Position numbers and translations under genes: made by a program. From Isoetes taiwanensis (Eukaryota; Streptophyta; Lycopodiopsida; Isoetales; Isoetaceae), in NCBI GenBank assembly GCA_021234155.1, contig JAJEKV010000207.1, positions 1 through 64,000 of the forward strand: a DNA stretch of 64,000 bases, given 5' to 3'. Below the pieces are notes generated by a model, which made no database searches, was not told where the DNA came from, and saw only the letters and a list, made by a program, of their open reading frames with translations. Positions 24,433 through 36,169 of the stretch are shown here, one piece after another (position 1 is the first letter of the stretch; each line of letters begins with the position of its first letter).

Positions 24433-25532
24433 AAGATGTGAAGAAAGCAAGGATTTAGTAGGAGGAAAGGCAAGGACTTGTTCACAGGTTTGGAAAGAGA
24501 AACCGACAGAGCAAACAGGCTTGAGTAGGTAAGTTAATCGATCTGTATAGTAACGAAAAATGGAAAATCTATGTGCTGGGGTGTCTAAACCAAGAATGAG
24601 GATGCTGCTGTACTATGCTGTACTATGCTGCCAGTGGGCCAGGGGTGATGCTCCAGGCGAATCAGGGAAGCGCAGATCCTGGATAGATCAAGGCCAATTC
24701 CAAAGAAATAGAAGAGACTTACAGTGCCCCTAGGGTGGATGCCAGGATGGGCAAAGCAGGCATATAGAAAGAAGATCCAAGCATCAAAACACAAAAAAGA
24801 TCTATCTTTTAGGATCTACAGAAAATCCCTCTCTGCCAGGACTATTGACCAACTTTTGACCCAGTCAGAAATGCATATTTGAATGATCTGCATGGATCAT
24901 AAGACAACTGACTTTTCTCCCAGTGTTCTTCAAGATCTTGAGGAGCTTTGGCATCAGAAATCATGAGCAAATCTTTATTTGTTTGCATTTGGCATCATTT
25001 TTTGTAAGGTAGTCTTTTTTCTGATTTGGGAAAGTGATTGAAAATTGTTGTTTGAGCTTTTTTCCTTGGAATTTTCTCACATAGAATGGTTGCCTTAAGC
25101 AACCTGGAGGTTCTAAACCACTGAGGTAGAAGGTCTTGCCAGGAACACCTTTAACAAAGGGCTGAAATGCAAGTAAATAAGAGGGATTATAGGGTAAACC
25201 AACGGCGGCAGCGATGAAGCACAACAACAAAAATTTAGGTTAGATTCTTGATTTGAAACTTGCCACATGGCGTGATATGAATGGCACAGGGGCAAGCATT
25301 GCACCTACCTGGTTTTTACGTATACGTAATATCTCCATTGAAAGAACAATTACATGGGTATATAACAAGCAATTACAACCTCAAATTCACCCACTTATAG
25401 ACTCAAAGCAAAATATCTTAAAAAATATCTCGCACTTTTGTACTGCCTACGTGGGAGAACGTGATTAGCTCCAGAAGATCAGAAAGATAATCTATTTGTG
25501 GTTCGAAACCAAAAACCAAGGGGCGCAAGGCT
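24433..25532. other. Intergenic, upstream of PIFI
   Basis: No convincing coding frame. A short duplication (CTGTACTATG twice) is at about 24610-24630. This must hold the PIFI promoter, but I cannot point to a confident TATA box. Confidence 0.5.
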
Positions 25533-27520
25533 ATGGCAGCTTCAAGCTCTTCAGCTGTCGCCGTCTTTCATGCAAAGAGCTCGGTGGATTTGGCGAAGCA
25601 AGCTTTTGCTTTTAATGGCCCTCTTGGTTTGTATATATTTAAAGCACTGGAAATGGATTAAACTAGGCAGGTTTTGCTAAATAAACATTCCGCATTTACT
25701 TGTAGGCTCAAGCATGTTTAGCTCTACGTTGAAAACAACACCTCTGAGATTTCAAAAAGGAAGGGCGCGACCTGTTTCCAGCAAAATATATGCTGCAGCT
25801 GTAGTCAGCAGTGATGTTGGAATGTAAGCATGCATATTCAAATTCTGTCCGTTTATACATGACTTTACAGGATAAGAGGATACTTCTCGTATGTGTCACT
25901 CATTATTGTCCTGCCTGAATATGATATCTTAGTTCAGTCTCGTCATAGGAACAATAGTAATTGATAACAGAGGAGAAATTGATGCTTGGCAGAGCAACAT
26001 AACTACAAGTTATCAAATAAGGCAAACCTATAAGAATTTTGCCTCTCGAAAAGTTGCGTTAAGCTACAGATAGAAAAGTAGCTTCAACAAAAGAGAAGAA
26101 ATTGTTGTCTAAAGAGCAACATGGTTCCTAGTTTTATTAAGCATCACAAATCTACTAGAAACTTGCTTCTAGGGAAACAAAGTTAAGATAAGAATTAAAG
26201 GACTATCATTAAATTTCTTACTGTTTCTTTTCAAAATTGACAGTTACACTCTTCCTTCCTGGGCCGATTTTGAAATAGGCAGATATCCTGTATACTGGTC
26301 TACTACTGCTGGAGGACCTCCTGTTTCTGTGAGTTCTTTGGTTAAATTTAGATGGCTAGCATGAACCAGTGAGAAGGATGATTAAAAAGAGTCTTCTGAC
26401 AGTTAGGAGAGCTAAGAAGTCTGGTCATATGCACTTTAACTTGTATTGGCACAGATAATGTTAGGTTATTTAAGTTAATCAACCTTGCAGCCAGTTATTG
26501 AAGTTTTGTATTTGAAATTTTGGACAAAGGCTGATCCAAATTTTGCCATTGCAGGGCCAGCTTTACACAGTGTATTATAATTACACGGCAACTAACATAA
26601 AACCAAACGAAGACTATGGATTTGCATTTAACGGTACTGAAAATCTGTTTCACAAATTCATTTTGTTAATTCATATACATATTAATACTTTATTAAACTA
26701 TGCAGGTGGATTTAATCAGCCAATCATGTGTGGTGGAGAACCTAGAGTTATGACTAAGAGAGAGAGGGGTGCCAGTTGCACTCCATTTTACACAATAAAA
26801 ATTAATGTACCAATTCATGGTAAGCTATACTACATGTTTGCATGTCTATAGTTCATGATAAATCTGATTCCTTGTCATTGCATCATACAAAACTTATCTT
26901 TTTGTACAGCCCGGACATTGGAGTTTTCATTTACAAATGGAGAAGATTGGGATGGTCCCTATAAGCTGGTGTTTGAGATTCCTCCCAAATTGAGAAATAA
27001 GCCTATGAGTTTTTTTAACGAGGTAAGTCTTGATTATTCGTTGCCAAGATAATTGTAGTATATTGCTTTTGGTACTTGCTTGTATATAGCCGTGAGTTTT
27101 AATGAGCAAATGACACAACTATATCATGCATGGCAGGCAGACGAGTTATTGCTATATTAATTGTTCTTGTCAATAAGATTGCCATTGAACAGAGGTTAAA
27201 GTCTTATATATTTGCAGGGATTAGCAAAGGAACTTTCAGAAGCTGGGGCCTGTGAAGGTGCAATATACCCGGAGGCAGTTTTAGTCCAAGATAGATGCGT
27301 TTTCCCAAGTAGTCTCATTCACAAAGGAGTGAGTGATACTTCATTTTTCTTAAAGAAATGTTATGCTTAAGATTTTCAAACGCTAAATAGAGTTGGATTG
27401 GATTAACAGCAGGGCAACCAATGCGAATTGGACTTGGTTCCTGGATGTACAGATAAAGAGTCACCTTTTTATGACCCATTAGCAACTGTTAGCGTTGAAT
27501 GCCCATATGTTGATAATTGA
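25533..27520 (+). CDS. PIFI: PIFI, post-illumination chlorophyll fluorescence increase protein (chloroplast)
   Basis: Eight exons with GT-AG introns and matching phases: 25533-25626, 25706-25823, 26244-26328, 26555-26633, 26706-26819, 26910-27022, 27218-27328, 27413-27520. They give 273 residues, close to the 268 aa I recall for Arabidopsis PIFI. The first ~65 residues are Ser/Ala-rich with few acidic residues (MAASSSSAVAVFHAKSS), a typical chloroplast transit peptide. The mature part has [58 protein letters not shown] and CELDLVPGCTDKE, all PIFI hallmarks. The middle resembles a carbohydrate-binding-module-type beta fold (inference). In Arabidopsis, PIFI is needed for normal NDH-linked chlororespiratory electron flow. 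No stop or frameshift is present, so it looks functional. Confidence 0.95.
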
Positions 27521-27714
27521 CATATACATATTCGTCGAACAACCTTGTAAATATTGTTCAGTATTCCAAAAAAGGTACTATGACTGTACTTAAACGGAAA
27601 ATGCTTGATGAGAATTGAGTATATAAGGAGATCGTATCTTGAATTGATCCACTATGTTCACAAATTCGACATCTTTTGCATTGGCTGCCCAACGTGACAA
27701 TGTTATTCATCTCA

Positions 27715-27979
27715 GGGTACTTTCGCACTGCTGTTAAGTTAGGATTGGGTTAAGGTTTTAACAGCTTTTTTCAGGTTCACACCACAACCACAAGTTAGGT
27801 TAATGTTCGTTAAGTTAACCTAACTTGTTTTAGTGTGAAAGGATTTAACTAATTTTCGTTATGTTCATAACAGAAAGTTAACTTAATCTTGGTGCGAATG
27901 TAAGAGTCTCTTATAAGTTTAACTCGGCAGTTTAAAAATTTAACTTAATCCTAACTTAACGGCAGGTGCGAAGGTACCC
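27715..27979. mobile_element. 265-bp MITE-like element with long terminal inverted repeats
   Basis: Both ends start GGGTACYTTCGCAC and the inverted repeats continue for about 35 bp (GTTAAGTTAGGATT) with few mismatches. TCA flanks both sides (27712-27714 and 27980-27982), a 3-bp target duplication. The interior is also rich in TTAAGTTAACCTAACTT-like palindromes, so the whole element can fold. No coding capacity. The superfamily is uncertain; a 3-bp duplication would suit PIF/Harbinger-like or CACTA-like elements. It lies about 195 bp past the PIFI stop. Confidence 0.85.
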
Positions 27980-28038
27980 TCAGAATAGCATTCATCATTG
28001 ACAGGCACTCTTCCAGGTGGAGCAACAAGGCATTGTCA

Positions 28039-28112
28039 TCAGGCGTGTATTTTTTGCAAAATGATTTGTATTCAGGCGTGTATTTTTTTTTTTTGCAAAA
28101 TGATTTGTATTT
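28039..28112. repeat. Short tandem duplication
   Basis: CAGGCGTGTATTTTTT...TGCAAAATGATTTGTAT occurs twice head to tail, the second with a longer T run. Confidence 0.85.
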
Positions 28113-28189
28113 ATTTTAGCAAGGTTCCTAGCTTCAATTAGCAGAACAAAGGGCTAAGATGAAGCATTGATCTTAAAAGCAAGTTTGGT

Positions 28190-28330
28190 GCCTCATGTCG
28201 ATTTGACATGAATGAATGAGTACAATGAATATGAGTAAGAGCATTCTAGGGAAAGGTCCTTGTAATATCAAAAAGTGGTGTTCCATTGACATGAATGAAT
28301 GAGTACCATGAATGAATGAGTAACGACCCA
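28190..28330. repeat. Degenerate GAATGAATGAGTA repeats
   Basis: GACATGAATGAATGAGTAC and close variants occur three times with CCATGAATGAATGAGTAA at the end. Confidence 0.7.
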
Positions 28331-31050
28331 AGACCCATGGAGGAACACAATAATAACCCCAAATGAGCGAAAAACCAAAAGCCACCTCAGTCATCTAGTG
28401 AAACCGAGGATAATACAAATCGTTCATATCGAGACTAGGACCCAAGTAGAATGTTAAGCCAGAGGAATCAAGAAGACTGCATTGCCGCACTGCTCCAAAC
28501 TGCAACCCCCAAAAATACTGCGTACAAGGTGCGCCTCAACAAGTTTTAGCAAGTTCCCCACCCCAACATTACGTGTGCACATCTTGGCAACTTGGTCAAG
28601 ATCCGCAAAACCAACCCTTGCTCCTACAATTGGAAAAACCCAATAACATGCCGACTATGAATGTGAAAGGGTTATGAGCCCCTACAAGCCAAGTGTTATA
28701 ACCCTAACCGGACCAGAAAGGCAAGAACCACAAACGATCCAAGAGAAAGACAAAATGATCGAAGAGGATCCTCGAAATCTATAGCGTTACACCGAGATCG
28801 AGAATACCAAGTATACAGGCTCGACCACGGGGCTTCCCTTGGTGCCCTCAGAAGCGTCAGATGCTATGCTGGAAAATTGTAGGGGCCAATTGAGTGACTG
28901 GAAATTCCACCCGATAGAAGAGTCTAGCCATAGGACAAAGCAACAGACCTACAAGACTATGTCAAATGGAGCAAACAAAGAACCAACAAGCTACCAAGGG
29001 CAACCGGGAGACAAGGAAGGAACGTCGTACAAAAATATAGAATTTAGCTCAAAGAAAACGCCGACGAGGAGTGCAAGAAACAACGGAGTGAGAGAGCCAA
29101 AGAAAACCACACATATTTTATGGTATTGTACGTATCATACGCATACTTTAAACAACAACTTTTAACGTACATTTGTACGTTAAACTGGCCCTCATATGTT
29201 ACTCCGTATTATATGTTGCATACATATTATACACGTACAATATGAAAAGTACGGTATTACACTGAACATGATAAAAATTATTCAAAAACACAGCGAGGAG
29301 CAAATAGAATCATGACATCGGGCACCGACAAGTCGAGAAGCCGAAGGAATTAATGCACGAGAAAATTATGAAAGAAAAATGCATCTATAACCATGGCTAT
29401 CAAGAGTTCATATCGCAAGCGACCAACGGACATCAAGGACAAGATGGCCAAGAAAAAATGATCAATGTAAGGTGGACATGGCATAATCGCGCTGGTCAGG
29501 ACTGAGGAGGCTAGAGGAAAGCAATAATTATTCAATATGCACCAATTATAGGAAAAGCATTGGGGGGAATCCGAAAAGGGTAAGCATCCTTAGTACAACA
29601 TTTGATGAGCTAGTAAAGCGGCCGACATGATGAGGGCCTCAATGAGACACAACTATGCTGAATGCTTCGGCGGGTAGGAAGAACTCGTCCAACCTGCAGA
29701 TCTTGAACAAATATTCTGTCCATTCATTCTTCAATGGGGGAACCCACAAAGGTTCAGGCCGAATGTTTTGATGATGACGAGATGAATAGCTCGATCACAA
29801 GCAAATGGAGTTCTGAGGATGGGGAACCTCCTTTCTGCAAAATAAATGAGATATTTTGGTTATCGCCATGCAACTACAATTGTGATAAAGAGGAGGCTAG
29901 AAAAGTGTTGTAACTATTTGAAAAGAGCAAATAACCCATGCCACAGAGGATTATAGACGTTTCGATGTTGAAAACAAGCCATGAAAAGAGAGAATCTGAG
30001 CACCTAGGATAGACAATCAATCGCCCCAATCCTCATCTCTCGCATCAAAACTGAGGTTGACCTTAATCAGGAGTGGCGGCCAACGAGGACAATGGTTTGC
30101 CAAAGAGACAACTCATGATGCACTAGGGAGGATAGACGAAATGGGGTATCCCAAAGTTCACAGCAACGAAGGTCACAATGAAGGCCGGATGTCAAAGCAG
30201 TGCATAGGTGGCCAAACACAGACGTAAGGACTAAATAAAATCTAGGAAGCAGACAACTAAATGAGCAAAGATGACAGGGTAAAGCCCAAAATGCAAAAAA
30301 AACCATCGTGGGAATCAACTACAAAAGGAAGATTATGTGATGAGAAATGGAAAACCGACATTTTTTCCAAGCAAGAAGAAAATCAACTTTCTGCAAGTCA
30401 GAATTAACTTGGACTTGGAGCGACCCGACATACAAAAAGATAAGGGGCACAACATATATTCTGGGCGCACCAACGACAAATCAATTGGCAAATGAGTTTG
30501 ATAAACACAAAAAAGGAGGGGGAGGGGAGAGGGAACGAGACCGAAGGAGAGAACATTGTGGAAAATTGGCTGTCTAGAGAAAAATCCAAACAACGAGCAG
30601 TAAGGGAGCCAAATGGAGACATGATGATTGTCGGATTTTAGTTCCACGGTAAAAAGGAAATTACCAAGTTGTCAAAGATGAGAGAGCAAGTCCAACAATT
30701 TGTAGCAAAAAGGAGGCGCAGACAGAAAGGAGTTCAAGACATGTAAATCCAAAATTAGATGTCACTTTCCTTGACCTTTTGCAACCTTTTCGAGAACAAA
30801 AGAAGGGGTAGGAGGGCAGGATGGAGATGGCACCAGTAAGAAAAAAATGACGGAACGAGCGAAGTCTGGTTGGGCAAATAAAGATAAATGATTTCTAGCA
30901 AAAAGGGGAGTGGAGGATGGTTCGTTGAGCCAAGGTAAACAATAGCCAAATTGTATCCAACTTAACATCTATTGGGAAGAACAAAAGGACTGCCAAAAAG
31001 ACATTGCAGAGAGGAGGCAATTGAGAACGCGGTAGATGATGCAATATAGT
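28331..31050. other. No recognisable gene; old repeat-derived DNA
   Basis: A/G-rich on the plus strand. Many short frames on both strands but none with family motifs. A perfect 10-bp palindrome with a 2-nt loop (TTAACGTACA-TT-TGTACGTTAA) is at 29162-29183. Its function is unknown and it could simply be part of a decayed mobile element. Confidence 0.5.
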
Positions 31051-31059
31051 GATGGGATC

Positions 31060-31745
31060 AATGCCAAGATGAGGAATGCACGAAGGAAAAGGAGTGCAAT
31101 CTAAAACAACAATAAAACCATATAAGAATGCACGACAAGCACAAAACTTGAACCACAACAACTTGTATTAAAATTTTGAGATGATGTAACGGAGTTTTGC
31201 TTGTAAGTCAAGAAGAGAAATGCAAAAGGAAAGGGGGATGCAATCTGAATACAATGCATGACAAAAATTTATACCAATCAATTTTTCCTCCTCTAAAAAC
31301 TAGAGACGATGCAATAAAGTCCGATGGTGAGCGAATGCCCGACAAAAATGCACGAAGCAAAAGGGAAATTTATAATCTAAAATAACTATGACAAAGCCAT
31401 TGAGAAAAACTTGTAATTAAGACAACTTTTCTTTGCAAAAAATCAAAACGATAACAGAGTCCACTTGGATGGAATCAATGGCAAGCAGAGAAATGCATGG
31501 AGAAAAGGAATGCATTTTGAAGCAATAATGATAATCATAAGCATGACTCTAATAACCTTGTAACAACCAACTTTTCTTTTCGAAGACATCTTTCAACGAT
31601 GCGACAGAGATAGCTCGGCTGGGAGCACAGCTAAGATGAGGAATGCATGAAGGAATGCAATTGAACCACAATGACCACCGACACAAATGCATGACAAATG
31701 TAAAGCTTGTAACAATCAAAACTTGCTTTCAAAATTGGGTGTATA
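31060..31745. repeat. Degenerate tandem repeat, period about 115-155 bp
   Basis: The motif AAGATGAGGAATGCATGAAGG...ATGCAATT and variants start near 31065, 31207, 31325, 31480 and 31632. Each is followed by ATGCATGACAAA- and CTTGTAACAA-like stretches. The copies are strongly diverged. Confidence 0.6.
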
Positions 31746-32242
31746 ACTTAACAATAGAACTAGCTAAAATAATAATCATAGTCATTATCCTTATGATCAA
31801 GGAGCACATGTTACCTTGCTTACATATAAGGACGAGGAAAATACTGAGGAGAGCAATGGGGAAGGGAGACCCAGGCGGGAGGGGAGGAGCAGGAGGAAGT
31901 GGCAGAGGGGTATTAGTGGTGGCTAAGCGAACGAAACAAGTCTCCGTCCTGTGGTTATTATGACCGCAGAAAGTGCAAAATAAACGAGGATTGTTGTGAG
32001 GGAGGGGAGCAGCCCAGGCATAAGGGAAAGAAGCAGAAAAAGCAAAAGAGGAGCCAGGAAGTTTAGTGGCAGAGCCAGGGTAGAGCTATGGCAGCAATGC
32101 AGACAGCCATGGCGAGCCAATTTTAAGCCACGGGGAATCATCTGCGGACAATGATAGGCCTGAATGGTCAACAAAATCAAAGGCAATAATGCACCCCTCA
32201 TAGTTTGCAATCAAAAGGAACTTCTTATGTTGCTGGGTAGCT
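31746..32242. other. No gene seen
   Basis: G/A-rich patch around 31840-32090 (GGGAGGGGAGGAGCAGGAGGAAG-type). No family motif in any frame. Confidence 0.5.
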
Positions 32243-32248
32243 ATCTTA

Positions 32249-32584
32249 AATGTTATGCACTAGCACCCATAGTGATAACCAACACACCAAAAGGGCGGAT
32301 CCTTCAAGGAAATCGTCATCCAATGGGCCCCAACCTTTACAGGCTTTATCCCATACCCCACAGACCATATCAATTCCTCCCCCTCCTCGAGATGCTTGCC
32401 TTCAAGCATGTGGAACACACCAATGTTGCCACGAGGAATTGAACCTTGGCTCTGATACCAAATATTATGCACTAGCACCCTTAGTGATAACCAACACACC
32501 AAAAGGGCGGACCCTTCAAGGAAATCGTCATCCAATGGGCCCCAACCTTTACAGGCTTTATCCCATACCCCACAGACCATATCA
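32249..32584 (-). mobile_element. Complete TRIM-like miniature LTR retrotransposon (336 bp)
   Basis: Read on the minus strand. Two 124-bp LTRs (32461-32584 and 32249-32372) flank an 88-bp interior. Directly inside the 5' LTR is TGGTATCAGAGCC (32460-32448), the primer-binding site for initiator tRNA-Met used by many plant LTR elements. Directly before the 3' LTR is a purine tract, GAGGAGGGGGAGGAAT (32388-32373). The LTRs begin TGATATGGTC. ATCTTA at 32243-32248 and 32585-32590 is the target duplication. The LTRs differ at only a few positions. It has no coding capacity and must depend on another element's proteins. Confidence 0.93.
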
Positions 32585-32590
32585 ATCTTA

Positions 32591-34685
32591 CCCTCTTCGA
32601 TGAGCTTCACGACTGAGTCTGGCACTGTAGCTGAGAGAGAGAGAATAAGTAGGCATACAATTCTCGAGATCTGTCCTTGGTAGCATACAAAAACTCATAT
32701 TGGTGCCTCGAGGAGTCACATTTGAATGTTGGCAGAGTCAACAATAAAGACATAAAAGAATATCTATTCTGGTCTGGAGAGCTGGGAACGCAAAGCATGT
32801 GGAGACACTTCCCCAAAAGTCATGGTTGAGTTGAGAAGGAAGATAGCTATGATACAGAATATGACTAAAGAAGATGAAACATTGTTGTACTTAATCTCCA
32901 CTTGATACAAAGGCCTTCTACCTGACAAGACCTAAGATTTGTAAAATATTTCTCTATTAGAGAAGGATATGGCATACGTGAATTACAATAACTTCTGCAC
33001 TTATTGCATAGGTTTGACATCAGAGAGAAATTTCATAATAGTAATGATATATCCGGGCATGGCGTCTCATTTAAATGCTTTAACAGTTGCTAAAGATTTA
33101 GAGTGTTTGAAATTGATAAGAGAGGCCTTCATGATTTACAATGAGAAGGGCTTAGACTTAAGGACACTACGGAAAATCACACATGTAATTTTGTAATAGT
33201 ATATATGATCTCTGATGATGATTATGAGAACAGAGGCAAGGGGATTCGGGACAAGCATGCCTGACAATGTTTTCAATCAGATGACCAACTTCCATATATT
33301 GTCTTTGATGTATCAGACCACGAAAAGGGGGATAATGATAATGACAATAAAGAAGATGTATCATTCTCTTCTAATTAAATTTTAGATGCTAACCAAAGAG
33401 GCCATATGAATAAAAGCGATTTTTCCACTAGTATGGCGAGTTACTGTGTTGAGGCATTTGCCTCTTTGAACTCTACTTGTTGTGAACTTCATGTCGGAGG
33501 TTATATTGGAAGGGAGGCAATACAGACTAGAAGAAAATGCTAAAGTTTTGCCAATGATGACTAGACTGGTATCGTACAGTGGAAATGAAGCGGTTGGGCG
33601 GAAGCGGCTAGGGCAGGCGGCCGCCTCCCCTTCTTGCCGCCCCAGGCCACCGGACTATGGTGCAAGCAGCAACGTTTTCTAGTGCTAGCAGGACTTGGTT
33701 TTGTTCAGCCTTCTCAAGAACGGTCATCGTATCTGCTAGTTGCGTGTAACCTTCCTTCTTTCAGGCGGCCATAATCAGTTGTTTCAGATAATCCACTAAC
33801 GTGGCATCTTCATTTGGTAGCATACAAGCTTTTCTTTCTTTTGATTGTATGCTCACTATGTCTCTTCTAGACACGCTGAAAGGGTAAGCCCAACACATGG
33901 GGATTCTGGCCTATAAAGCGAAGGAGATAGAAACTTCAGATTATGTAAAGTAGGATTTGGATATGCAAATTCCAGCAGGGAATATCATACGCTGTTTTTT
34001 GGAAGAAAAACATTTTCAAGTCCGTTTATCTTCTTCCCTTGCTAGCAGGAAGCATCAGTTATTTGGCAGTCGGTTCAAGAAACAGTTGATTTTTTCTTCC
34101 TATTGATGCTTAGCAATCAACTTTTTCCTGTAAGTAGCAAGATTGCAGAAGATAATCCTGACAATGCAGCATTGCTAAGGGCGCATGATATACTTGGGAG
34201 GTATGGGACTCTTTGGTATCTCAGGTTCTCTAATTTTTGCTTGCTAGGGATTGAAAATGTTTCAAGTACTGCTATGCTTGAACATTTATGCGCAAGTACT
34301 GCTATGCTTGCAGCACCTTAGACCAGGTTCTGATATGCCTGTGTCAACCTCGAGTACTATTAAGCTTGAGGGCAGCTGGCGGACTGACACTTCAGCAGGT
34401 TTTCTGTAATCCTTTGTTTACAGGTCTAAATGGTTGTCAAGTCTTGAAAAAGAAGTTTTTATGATCTGTTAATTGTACTCTCTCACCAAGTTACTGATGT
34501 AAGTAAGCTTCTTGAGCATACTATTTATCAGGCCATAAGGGCTTTAATGTGCTTATTCTTTCTATCTGATCCTAGGAGATCAAGACTGTAACATTTTTAT
34601 ATTAATAGAAAAACACCTTGCCTTCCAAACAAAAAAAAATGATGACTAGACTAAGAACTTTTTAGAATTGCTCTTTAAACAGGTG
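32591..34685. other. No recognisable gene
   Basis: Several frames of 60-75 codons but none with motifs. A G/C-rich spot is at 33595-33660. A 19-bp direct repeat (CAAGTACTGCTATGCTTG) occurs at 34263 and 34292. Some DNA after 33690 looks like a 3' untranslated region or old repeat. Confidence 0.45.
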
Positions 34686-35090
34686 GTTGTGAAATTAGAT
34701 AGGGATCCTCTGCCTCCTTTGAATCCTCCTCCTAAAAAATTAGGATAGATCGTCCCTGCAAATTAGATTATTATTACGCAGCTAACTGCGCCAGAAATTG
34801 CATCTGCAGCAGTTGCGATGCAGTCCCATCTTAGGGATATTAAGGCTAGGCTTAAGCATCTGATCATTGTGATGAGAGATGTAGAGCTTGTATGTAACGA
34901 AATGGAGCACAAAGCCCAGTAGGGTGTGGATGAGTATGAGGTTAGCAATATCCTTCTTCAATTAGGGGCAATTGTTGAAACTTTAAAAAATGGAGTTGAT
35001 GGAGTTAGCAACACATAGAAAGCTCAAAAAGTAGTAGAGGGTCGACCTAAGGAGGAATTGAAAGACAAAACATCGATGCCAATGGAAGGT
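34686..35090 (+). pseudogene. Unidentified decayed coding fragment
   Basis: One frame stays protein-like over about 400 bp despite three or four stops, with segments such as SHLRDIKARLKHLIIVMRDV and DEYEVSNILLQLGAIVETLK. It looks helical. I cannot assign it to a family. Confidence 0.3.
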
Positions 35091-35119
35091 AAATCTAAGA
35101 TGACCTCTAATGTGTGCTA

Positions 35120-35880
35120 AACGTGATTTCAACTACTTGTTACTTATTCCAAACATGAACTTTTAAAAGCAATTCATGCCAAGCATAAACGTTCAAATGC
35201 AAATTCTGGCCTAGCACCATGTTGTTCACTACAAAGCAGGTTATGACCGTTGATTATGGTGCCCTTGAGATGAACATTTTTAATATGCATTTCAAGTACA
35301 TCTAGACCAACGATTTTAACCTCCTTTTCTTTGGACTCCACGGCCATTGCCTAGTTTAACATTCATAGATTCAAGCCAAGCATGAACTCCCAAAAGGAAA
35401 ACTTGGTCTAGCACCTTGTTGGCCATTGCAATTGGCTTGATGGAATTAAGACTCATCTTTATGTGCATTTCAAGACCATCCAAACCAATAATCAAGACTT
35501 TTTTGCATGGTCATTACCTAACTTTGCATTCTGAAATTCACCTCAAGTGTGAAGTCCCAAAAGAAAAACCTAGACTAGCATCTTGTTGGCCATTTTAAAG
35601 TTCATCATGTTCATTGCCCTGATGGAATTAGGACCTCTAATCTTGACGTTTTTTTGCTTTGGACTCCATGATCATTACCCAATTTTCCATTTTGGAATGC
35701 CAAATATGCTCCTAAAAGGAAAACCTGGTCTACTTGTTGGCCATTGGAAAGACCATCCAGGTCATTGGCTTGATGGGCTTGAGACGCATGTTTATGTGCA
35801 TCTAAAGATTATCAAGATTAATAATCTTGACATTTTTTGCTTTGGATAGTCATTGCTTGGTTTTTTCTTTTTTGGACTCA
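35120..35880. repeat. Degenerate tandem repeat, period about 160-200 bp
   Basis: CTAGCACCTTGTTGGCCATT-like cores recur near 35210, 35410, 35575 and 35728. They are followed by CTTGATGGAATTARGAC, ATGTGCATTT and AATCTTGACTTTTTTTGC stretches in the same order. Confidence 0.75.
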
Positions 35881-36169
35881 TGCTTGGCATGATTTGCTTA
35901 AAGAATTCACGCTTGACGTGAAGAACAGAAGTTGAAATTACGCCATGCATGCATGAGCTACTCAATTTGTGTGACTGATTTACTTATTTATCTTGGTTTG
36001 AAACATTCAATTGTCCATCTTCTTGTAACAAGATACTGTTTTTGATTTAAATGGAGTTTTTTTTGTAAGACCTTTTTTAAGAATACTATCAACAGAGCAC
36101 AACTCAAACAAGAGCCTTTGGAGTCGAAGTATAAGTGGATGTATCCCCGACTATATTTGAAGAGATGCC

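Noticed and set aside
30333-31161. Several minus-strand ORFs of 64-104 codons
   Set aside because: They come from the A/G-rich plus strand, have hydrophobic low-complexity translations and no family motif.
32260-32625. A 121-codon minus-strand ORF containing an internal repeat
   Set aside because: It spans both LTRs and the primer-binding site of the TRIM-like element; the repeat is the LTR pair.
33595-33660. G/C-rich patch as a CpG-island promoter
   Set aside because: It is only ~65 bp with no TATA or coding sequence next to it.
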